This document shows, in pieces, positions 1-4,454 of a DNA stretch of 5,523 nt (its first letter is position 1; each line of letters starts with the position of its first letter). The notes under the pieces are model-generated. The model was not told the origin of the DNA. It saw only the letters and a list, made by a program, of their open reading frames with translations, and did no database searches. The translations under genes were made by a program, and so were the position numbers. Origin of the DNA: Accumulibacter sp. (GTDB lineage: Bacteria > Pseudomonadota > Gammaproteobacteria > Burkholderiales > Rhodocyclaceae); contig DPSD01000239.1 in assembly GCA_003538495.1 (NCBI GenBank), positions 1 to 5,523 on the forward strand. Reading direction: 5' to 3'.

Positions 1-218
1 GCGACAGCGTGCTGGAAATCGACTTCGCCGACGGCAGCAAGATCATCGTCAACCGACACGACGCCGCCCGGGAAGTCTGGGTGGCAGCGCGGTCCGGCGG
101 CTTCCACTACCACTGGGACGGCAGCAGCTGGCAGGATACCCGTGGCGGCGAAGAGCTGATGATCGCGCTGTCCCGGCTGGTTTCGGAACAGGCCCGGGAA
201 ACGGTGTCGTTGGTCTAG
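1..218 (+). CDS. cyaY: CyaY, bacterial frataxin-like iron-binding protein (5' end outside window)
   Basis: The last 71 codons of a frataxin homologue are visible, read in the frame of codons starting at base 3 and ending at TAG 216-218. Bacterial frataxins are usually about 105-110 residues, so roughly the first third lies left of the window. Recognisable family features are the segment DFADGSKIIVN (a beta strand and turn), the hallmark VWVAARSGGFHYHW, the following W-x-DTRGG, and a C-terminal helix ending in SEQARETVSL. In the family, CyaY binds iron weakly through an acidic N-terminal ridge, which is not visible here, and modulates IscS-driven Fe-S cluster assembly in the cytosol. A GTG at base 9 could open an apparent short ORF, but it is internal: the frame stays open to the edge and the upstream residues (D-S-V-L-E-I-D-F) fit the family. 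It converges on the porin gene with 32 bases between the two stops. Confidence 0.93.
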   Translation, partial: DSVLEIDFADGSKIIVNRHDAAREVWVAARSGGFHYHWDGSSWQDTRGGEELMIALSRLVSEQARETVSLV

Positions 219-250
219 GCTGCTGCCGGCAGGCACGCGGCAACAGGCGA
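219..250. other. short convergent intergenic spacer with small GC-rich palindrome
   Basis: The two convergent stops (cyaY TAG at 216-218 and porin TGA at 253-251) are separated by 32 bases. The spacer contains TGCTGCCGGCAGGCA (about 222-236), a near-palindrome with one bulged G that could form a short hairpin with a CCGG loop. No T-run follows on either strand, so it does not qualify as a canonical intrinsic terminator. It may still slow RNA polymerase for the two converging transcripts; that is inference. Confidence 0.3.
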
Positions 251-1651
251 TCAGAGTGCCAGCTGCAGGCGGGCGCCGGCGACGGTGGCGTTGGGCAGGT
301 AGAGGCTTGGGTTGAAGATTCGCTGGATGACCGGCTGCACGATTACCCCGGGTGCGAGTTGCGCCCGATAGGTCATTTCAACCGCTGTTTCCGCCGACGA
401 CGACAGCGGCGCGCCGACGCCTTCGGACAACAGGGTTCGCCCTTGCGGCCCGACGTGCGCGCGCGTCGCGGCAATACCGAAGCTGTCGTTCTCACGGCTG
501 GCGAACAGCCCGCGGTAGTTGGCACCGGCGCTGACCGAGTAGCCGATGCTGTTGGTCTCGCCGTCGGTGATTCCGTAACGAACGAAGGCCGTCAGGTTCC
601 GATTCGATCCCGGCACGCGATAGACGGTCTGCTCGCCGAGCAGGTAAGCGCCCCAGTGCGTCGTCAGCAGGGGGTCGCCGGCAGCATTGACCGCCACCAG
701 TTCCGGAAACTGCGGCGCAAAGCGCCACGCTCCCAGCGCCAGCTTGCTGGTCGCTGCGAAGCCGTCGTCCTGGAACTCGGTCGACCCTGGCCGCTCGGCA
801 AGCCACCCGGCTTTGGCCGGACTGACGCCGACTTCACCAATGACCATGCTGCCGCTGCCCTGCTGCCAGCCGAGGTTGGGTCCGGCGGTCGCGACGCGAT
901 TGCTCGACACTCCCCGGGTGACGGCCAGCATGGCGTACCAGGCGGGGTCGGGGTCGACCCGCAAGCGGGCGCCGTAGGTGCTCGTCGCATAGATCGACGG
1001 ACCCGCCAGGGTGCCGAAGTCGGCAGCCTCGGCGGCTATCCCGAACGACGGGTGGATGAACACGCCCGACGATTCGGTGACGTAGAATTCGGAATCGATC
1101 GGGTACAGGCCGACCCGCAGCGAGGCCTTGTCGTCCAGAAACGATTGCTGCAGCCAGGCCTGGAAGATGCCGCTGCGGTTGACCGGCGCTTCGAAGTTGT
1201 CGACGCCCATCAGGCTGCCGACGTAGTTCAGATTGACCCGCCCGCCGCTGTTGCTGATCACTTGCAGGTAGGCCGAGCCGCCTTGCCAGCCGACAAGTTT
1301 CCGACCGTCGAGCTGGACGATCAGGTCGAGGTGACCCATGGCCGCGCCACCGCTCTGCAGGCCGCCGCCGCTGTTGCGCAGGTAGTCGGCGGTGTACAGC
1401 GCGTCGATTTGCACGCCGGCATCGTACAGCCGCTTGCGGGCACCGCCCCAGTCGGCGCCGAGGGTCGTTTCGCGCCAGTCCGGGGCGCCATCGGCCGCCG
1501 CGCTATCGTCTGCGGGTGCGGTTTCGCTTTCCAGCGAATCGGCCGCTTCGGCTCTACCGTCAGCTGCTGCAGCACGCGCGGCGATGGGTTGGGCGATCAG
1601 CGAGGCGAGCAGCATGACGCCGCGCGCGGCTCCGAGCGCTTGTTTTGCCAT
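251..1651 (-). CDS. OprB-family outer-membrane porin, last gene of the feo operon
   Basis: The protein is about 466 residues. A signal peptide with a basic start (MAKQALGAARG), a hydrophobic core (VMLLASLIA) and an ARA-AA type cleavage site is followed by an Ala/Asp/Glu-rich linker of about 30 residues. The rest matches the carbohydrate-selective OprB porin family: the opening TLGADWGGARKRLYDAGV, then GHLDLIVQLD, LVGWQGGSAY, QAWLQQSFLDDKASLRVGLY, the mid-barrel SIYATSTYGARLRVDPDP, and late strands ETAVEMTYRAQLAPGVIVQPVIQ. OprB members form 16-stranded outer-membrane barrels, often for sugars, but substrate cannot be read from the sequence. The last residue is Leu rather than the usual terminal Phe of outer-membrane barrels. 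The start at 1651 is preferred because AGGA (1660-1657) sits 5 bases upstream; ATG 1657 (MLMAKQ) is the alternative. The stop of the upstream small gene overlaps this Shine-Dalgarno. Operon membership suggests a role in iron supply, which is inference. Confidence 0.88.
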   Translation of the reverse strand: MAKQALGAARGVMLLASLIAQPIAARAAAADGRAEAADSLESETAPADDSAAADGAPDWRETTLGADWGGARKRLYDAGVQIDALYTADYLRNSGGGLQSGGAAMGHLDLIVQLDGRKLVGWQGGSAYLQVISNSGGRVNLNYVGSLMGVDNFEAPVNRSGIFQAWLQQSFLDDKASLRVGLYPIDSEFYVTESSGVFIHPSFGIAAEAADFGTLAGPSIYATSTYGARLRVDPDPAWYAMLAVTRGVSSNRVATAGPNLGWQQGSGSMVIGEVGVSPAKAGWLAERPGSTEFQDDGFAATSKLALGAWRFAPQFPELVAVNAAGDPLLTTHWGAYLLGEQTVYRVPGSNRNLTAFVRYGITDGETNSIGYSVSAGANYRGLFASRENDSFGIAATRAHVGPQGRTLLSEGVGAPLSSSAETAVEMTYRAQLAPGVIVQPVIQRIFNPSLYLPNATVAGARLQLAL

Positions 1652-1656
1652 CAACA

Positions 1657-1660
1657 TCCT
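1657..1660 (-). promoter_or_regulatory. Shine-Dalgarno of the porin gene, overlapping the upstream stop codon
   Basis: On the minus strand the junction reads TAGGATGTTGATGGC. The TAG (1661-1659) ends the small Cys-rich gene, and the AGGA that shares its bases lies 5 nt before ATG 1651. The first ATG (1657-1655) has only an A-rich stretch upstream and overlaps the AGGA. This favours initiation at 1651 and suggests that ribosomes finishing the small gene could re-initiate on the porin. Confidence 0.55.
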
Positions 1661-1922
1661 ATTTTTCTTTCAGCGAGATGGCCGCCACCCGGGGTGGCGT
1701 CGGATTGGTCGAACAACCGGTGCAGCCGCCGCAGCCTTGGCTCTTGCTGGCGGAGGCTCTTCGGTGCGCTGCTTCGGGGTCGGCCTTCGCGCAGCCTACA
1801 CGCTGCGCCAGCGTCGCGCAACGCTCGCCAAGCGCGTCGCGCAAGACGCCAGGCAGCAGTCGCCAGGTCACGAAAGCCGCCGCGCAGGCGACCACTGCGA
1901 AAACCACAAAGTCCTCAAACAT
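1659..1922 (-). CDS. small FeoB-associated membrane protein with C-terminal CxxCxxC motif
   Basis: The protein has 87 residues. One N-terminal membrane helix (about residues 4-20, VVFAVVACAAAFV) is followed by W20 and a basic/amphipathic stretch, then a Ser/Lys-rich linker leading to CGGCTGC (C64, C67, C70), and a Pro-containing tail ending LKEK. Other cysteines are C13, C35 and C44. It resembles the short proteins found right after feoB in proteobacteria (DUF6587-like) and, in plan, the FeoB-associated Cys-rich membrane proteins of Firmicutes; the family assignment is from memory of architecture, not a search. Its ATG (1922-1920) overlaps the feoB stop in ATGTTTGA, an 8-base overlap pointing to translational coupling. 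A longer in-frame start at 1973 would lie deeper inside feoB and is less likely. The cysteines may bind Fe(II) or an Fe-S cluster, or sense redox state, on the cytoplasmic side, much as FeoC is proposed to do; this is inference. Confidence 0.8.
   Translation of the reverse strand: MFEDFVVFAVVACAAAFVTWRLLPGVLRDALGERCATLAQRVGCAKADPEAAHRRASASKSQGCGGCTGCSTNPTPPRVAAISLKEK
1683..1699 (-). other. strong hairpin near the 3' end of the Cys-rich gene, just ahead of the porin
   Basis: CGCCACCC-G-GGGTGGCG on the plus strand is a perfect 8+1+8 inverted repeat. In the minus-strand mRNA it would fold as at least a 7-bp stem with a 3-base loop, about 25-32 bases upstream of the porin start. It lies within the coding part for the Pro-rich tail. 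The following bases (GGCCATCTCGCTGAAAG) have no U-run, so it is not a terminator. It could act in RNA stability or in setting the porin level, or it may just be a GC-rich codon coincidence. Confidence 0.4.
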
Positions 1923-3840
1923 GGCCGCCTCCGGCAAGAAGCAGCGCCACGCGGTAGGTGATGAACGCCACACCGTAGGCCAGCGCGAACAGATAGCCGG
2001 CCATCAGCAGCGGGTAGCGCCACGAATTGGTTTCGCGCTTGACGACCGCCAGCGTCGATAGGCACTGCGGCGAGAAAACGTACCACGCCAGCAGCGAGTA
2101 CGCGGTCGGCAGCGACCACCCGGCAGCCAGCATCGGTGCCAGTTGCGCGGACAGGTCATCGCCAGCGGCCGACAGCGCATAGACCGTGCCGAGCGCGCCG
2201 ACGGCGACTTCCCGAGCCGCCATGCCGGGGACCAGGGCGATCGAGATCTGCCAGTTGAAGCCGATCGGCGCAAAAATGACTTCCAGCGTATGCCCGAGCA
2301 TGCCGGCATAGCTGTACTGGATCGCCGGGCCGATGGCGCCGTCGGGTGCCGCTGGAAAGGTCGACAGGAACCACAGCACGATCATCAGCGCCAGGATGAT
2401 GTTGCCGACCCGCCGGATGAAGATCCGGGCGCGTTCGATCAGCCCAAGCACCAGATTGCGGCCATGTGGCCACCGGTACGATGGCAGTTCGAGCATCAGC
2501 GGATGCTGCAGGCCCTTGGCGACGGTCAGCTTGAGCGCGCCGGCAACGGCCATCGCGCTGACCACGCCGGCGACGTAGAGGATGAACAGCACCAGCCCCT
2601 GCAGATTGAAGACGCCAGCCACCGTCGTCTGCGGAATGAAGGCGCCGATGATCAGCGCGTACACCGGCAGGCGCGCCGAACAGGTCATCAGCGGGGCGAT
2701 CATGATCGTCGCCAGCCGGTCGCGCCAGTTGGTGATGGTGCGTGCCGCCATGATCCCGGGGACCGCGCAGGCAAAACTCGACAGCAGCGGAATGAACGAT
2801 CGCCCCGACAGTCCGACGGTGCCCATCAAACGGTCGAGCAGGAAGGCCGCGCGCGGCAGGTAACCGGAATCCTCGAGGGCCAGGATGAACAGGAACAGGA
2901 TCAGGATCTGCGGCAGGAAAACCAGTACGCTGCCGACGCCGGCAACGATGCCATCGACCAGCAGGCTGCGCAGCAGTCCCTCGGGGAGATGCGCCGCGAG
3001 CAGGGCGCCGAAAGCCTCGACACCGGCCTTGATCAGCTCCATCGGTGGCGCGGCCCAGCTGAACACCGCCTGGAACATCAGGAACAGGGTTGCCGCGAGG
3101 ACGAGCATTCCCCAGACCGGGTGCAGCACGATGCGATCGATCCGCTCGTCGAAGCGGGTGTCGATTGCCGGTTCGCGGATGCAGGTGGCCAGGATCCGCC
3201 GTACTTCGCGCTGCGTGGCGGCGACGTCGGCGACATCCGGCGGCAGCCAGTCGACGGCGCGTTGCGGACCGTCGGGCAGCTTGCCTTCGAGTTGCTCGAT
3301 CAAGGCGCTGGCGCCGCCGCGCTGGACGGCGATGGTGTTGACCACCCGCATGCCCAACTCGCGCTCCATAGCGGCTACGTCGATTTCGATGCCGCGTTTG
3401 CTGGCCAGGTCGGTCATGTTCAGCGCCAGCATCATCGGCAGCCCCAGGCGCTTCACTTCCAGCACCAGGCGCAGGTTGAGCTTGAGGTTGGTGGCGTCGC
3501 TGACACAGACGATCAGGTCGGGGCGCTGTTCGCCGGCCAGCGTACCGAGGACCACGTCGCGGGTAATCTCCTCGTCGATGCTGACGGCGTTGAGACTGTA
3601 GGCGCCAGGCAGATCGAGGATCCGGAAGCGCTTGCCTGCGGGGGTCGTCAGTTGCCCCTCCTTGCGGTCGACGGTCACGCCAGGATAGTTGGCGACCTTC
3701 TGCCGGCTGCCGGTCAGCAGGTTGAACAGGGCGGTCTTGCCGCAGTTCGGGTTGCCGAGCAGAACCAGGCTCAGTGCTGCACCTGCCGGGATCGTGGTAT
3801 TCCTCAAAGGCATCACATTCGTGGCAGTGGCGGTGTTCAC
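1915..3840 (-). CDS. feoB: FeoB, ferrous iron transporter with N-terminal G domain
   Basis: From GTG 3840 the product is 641 residues, on the short side for FeoB (E. coli 773). The G domain shows G1 GNPNCGKT (29-36), G2 Thr in YPGVTVDRK (T56), G3 DLPG (76-79) and G4 NMTD (141-144); a helical regulatory segment follows to about 235. The membrane part starts near 243 and carries the two Gate regions: GLSGRSFIPLLSSFACAVPG with C358, and APLMTCSARLPVY with C387. A further QC motif (C593) lies in FSPQCLST. These three Cys are the positions discussed as pore-lining in the family. FeoB moves Fe(II) from periplasm to cytoplasm. GTG 3840 is chosen because it overlaps the feoA stop as GTGA, with an AAGGTGG stretch upstream. 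ATG 3813 (MPLRN) is possible but has a poor ribosome site, and ATG 3864 would lie deeper inside feoA. All motifs look intact. Confidence 0.97.
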   Translation of the reverse strand: MNTATATNVMPLRNTTIPAGAALSLVLLGNPNCGKTALFNLLTGSRQKVANYPGVTVDRKEGQLTTPAGKRFRILDLPGAYSLNAVSIDEEITRDVVLGTLAGEQRPDLIVCVSDATNLKLNLRLVLEVKRLGLPMMLALNMTDLASKRGIEIDVAAMERELGMRVVNTIAVQRGGASALIEQLEGKLPDGPQRAVDWLPPDVADVAATQREVRRILATCIREPAIDTRFDERIDRIVLHPVWGMLVLAATLFLMFQAVFSWAAPPMELIKAGVEAFGALLAAHLPEGLLRSLLVDGIVAGVGSVLVFLPQILILFLFILALEDSGYLPRAAFLLDRLMGTVGLSGRSFIPLLSSFACAVPGIMAARTITNWRDRLATIMIAPLMTCSARLPVYALIIGAFIPQTTVAGVFNLQGLVLFILYVAGVVSAMAVAGALKLTVAKGLQHPLMLELPSYRWPHGRNLVLGLIERARIFIRRVGNIILALMIVLWFLSTFPAAPDGAIGPAIQYSYAGMLGHTLEVIFAPIGFNWQISIALVPGMAAREVAVGALGTVYALSAAGDDLSAQLAPMLAAGWSLPTAYSLLAWYVFSPQCLSTLAVVKRETNSWRYPLLMAGYLFALAYGVAFITYRVALLLAGGGHV

Positions 3841-4127
3841 GCGCTTTCCACCTTGCCGGCACACAGCGGCGCAACCAGCACCCGTTCGGCTTCGAACTTG
3901 CGCAGAGCGAACATCGTGCTGCCGACCCGCACCGCCAACGGTTCGCCGCCCGGAAATCCGCGCGCAACGACCCGCACACGTTCGCCGTCGACAAAGCCGA
4001 CCTCGACCAGCCGCAGCGCCAGTTCGCGATCGGCGGCGTCACCGCTGCCGGCAAGAGCACCGGTGCTGACGGTACCTTCCTGCCCCTGCGGCAGTTCGAA
4101 CAAGGTAATCAATTCCATTGGCTTCAT
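3837..4127 (-). CDS. feoA: FeoA, small SH3-like partner of FeoB
   Basis: The protein has 96 residues from ATG 4127. It matches the FeoA family: an opening ITLFELPQGQEGTV (first beta strands), the helix-turn segment ELALRLVEVGFVDGERVRVV, and the closing VRVGSTMFALRKFEAERVLV. FeoA is a cytoplasmic SH3-like protein thought to interact with FeoB and modulate transport. It is the first gene of the operon, its stop overlaps the feoB GTG start by four bases, and the gene order feoA-feoB is standard. A second in-frame ATG at 4118 (MELITLF) is an alternative start. Upstream of 4127 a GGGGAAGGG stretch (about 4147-4139) sits roughly 11 bases before the ATG, a slightly long but usable Shine-Dalgarno spacing. 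An extra loop (about residues 23-33, Gly/Ala-rich) is mildly unusual. Confidence 0.94.
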   Translation of the reverse strand: MKPMELITLFELPQGQEGTVSTGALAGSGDAADRELALRLVEVGFVDGERVRVVARGFPGGEPLAVRVGSTMFALRKFEAERVLVAPLCAGKVESA

Positions 4128-4147
4128 TACAGCTACGCCCTTCCCCG

Positions 4148-4169
4148 GCGTGCCGCTTCAGGTGCACGC
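4148..4169 (-). other. leader hairpin upstream of the feoA ribosome site
   Basis: GCGTGC (4148-4153) and GCACGC (4164-4169) are perfect 6-base complements with a 10-base loop. In the feo mRNA the hairpin lies after the terminator and immediately before the GGGGAAGGG stretch that probably serves as the feoA Shine-Dalgarno. It could keep that site open or, with other pairings, mask it; a role is not shown by the sequence. Confidence 0.4.
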
Positions 4170-4182
4170 ATGTGAAAACGCC

Positions 4183-4211
4183 AAAAAAAACCGCGAGAAC
4201 CTGGCTCGCGA
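4183..4211 (-). terminator. intrinsic terminator inside the feo operon leader
   Basis: On the minus strand, CGCGAG (4210-4205), a 7-base loop CCAGGTT and CTCGCG (4197-4192) form a 6-bp GC-rich stem, extended by one U-G pair. It is followed after one G by eight consecutive T (4190-4183). This is the canonical Rho-independent layout. It lies about 50-80 bases downstream of the predicted feo start site and about 55 bases before feoA, with no gene on the minus strand to its right that it could serve. It therefore either attenuates feo transcription or ends a short leader RNA of about 80 nt. Confidence 0.75.
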
Positions 4212-4216
4212 AACTC

Positions 4217-4238
4217 TGCCGCCGTCAGCGCGGCGGCA
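4217..4238 (-). other. GC-rich leader hairpin just upstream of the terminator
   Basis: TGCCGCCG (4217-4224) pairs perfectly with CGGCGGCA (4231-4238) around a 6-base loop, giving an 8-bp stem. In the feo leader RNA it is the first stable structure, five bases before the terminator stem. Two adjacent stems followed by a U-run are typical of attenuator or small RNA 3' regions. No known riboswitch consensus was recognised in the roughly 80-nt leader. Confidence 0.55.
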
Positions 4239-4261
4239 ACCGGCTAAGACCCGATCGACCA

Positions 4262-4297
4262 CCCTCACAATATACATGAGAATCATTCGCATCGGAA
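4262..4297 (-). promoter_or_regulatory. sigma70-type promoter of the feo operon
   Basis: Reading the minus strand, a -35 hexamer TTCCGA (4297-4292; three of six match TTGACA) is followed by a 17-base spacer and a -10 hexamer TATATT (4274-4269; five of six match TATAAT). Transcription would start near 4262, giving a leader of about 135 bases before feoA. The weak -35 and good -10 are placed exactly around the Fur box, which supports the call. The start site is predicted, not shown. Confidence 0.62.
4277..4291 (-). promoter_or_regulatory. Fur box in the feo promoter spacer
   Basis: TGAGAATCATTCGCA on the plus strand matches the 7-1-7 Fur consensus TGATAATNATTATCA at 11 of 14 defined positions. 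It fills the spacer between the predicted -35 and -10, where Fe(II)-Fur binding would block RNA polymerase. This fits the usual iron repression of feoAB. The kinase gene starts 164 bases away on the other side, so an effect on that gene is possible but less likely. Confidence 0.75.
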
Positions 4298-4315
4298 TGG
4301 GTTGGCGGAACTTTC

Positions 4316-4335
4316 TGCGGAAAAAATGTACCGCA
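4316..4335. promoter_or_regulatory. 20-base inverted repeat, possible operator
   Basis: TGCGG (4316-4320) and CCGCA (4331-4335) are perfect inverted half-sites separated by a 10-base A-rich spacer, putting the half-sites on the same DNA face. It sits just upstream of the feo -35 and in the upstream region of the kinase. It loosely resembles GC-rich split sites bound by RegA/PrrA-type regulators, but half-sites of five bases can arise by chance. Confidence 0.25.
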
Positions 4336-4454
4336 AACCAGGCGCTTGCCGATCGCCCTGATCCACTCGCGACAGATTGCCGCAGACCCGGTCAGGATCT
4401 TGCCCACAGGGTACTATGGCGGCTTTCGACTGCTTCAAGGGACTGCATCGACCG

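Larger units (their letters stand above)
4128..4454. other. divergent regulatory region between feoA and the regB-type kinase
   Basis: This 327-base stretch has no convincing protein-coding gene. From left to right it holds the feoA ribosome site, a hairpin (4148-4169), an intrinsic terminator pointing towards feoA (4183-4211), a strong GC hairpin (4217-4238), the feo promoter with a Fur box (4262-4297), a 20-base inverted repeat (4316-4335) and about 120 bases upstream of the kinase gene. An AT-richer patch around 4268-4330 stands out from the GC-rich surroundings, as expected for promoters. I found no convincing sigma70 promoter for the kinase: a TACTAT at 4412-4417 has no good -35 partner. 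Confidence 0.75.

Noticed and set aside
222..236. Terminator between cyaY and the porin
   Set aside because: Only a bulged short palindrome without a T-run on either strand; not enough to call an intrinsic terminator.
359..1957. 532-codon open frame on the plus strand opposite the porin
   Set aside because: It is antisense to a clearly recognisable porin with signal peptide and barrel motifs; the Arg/Ala/Gly-rich translation looks like a codon-bias artefact.
2156..4060. 634-codon minus-strand frame overlapping feoB and feoA
   Set aside because: Same strand, other frame; the product is Arg/Pro-rich with no family features, whereas the feoB frame has all G motifs and Gate regions.
4128..4262. 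Known metal riboswitch in the feo leader
   Set aside because: I could not match the leader to a conserved core of NiCo, Mn (yybP-ykoY) or other metal riboswitches; only hairpins and a terminator are supported.
4225..4407. 60-codon minus-strand ORF across the feo promoter
   Set aside because: It spans the predicted promoter, Fur box and start site, so it would not be on the feo transcript, and its translation has no recognisable features.
4377..4417. Sigma70 promoter for the kinase (TTGCCG at 4377-4382 with TACTAT at 4412-4417)
   Set aside because: The spacing between the two hexamers is 29 bases, far too long, and no other good -35 is present at 16-18 bases.
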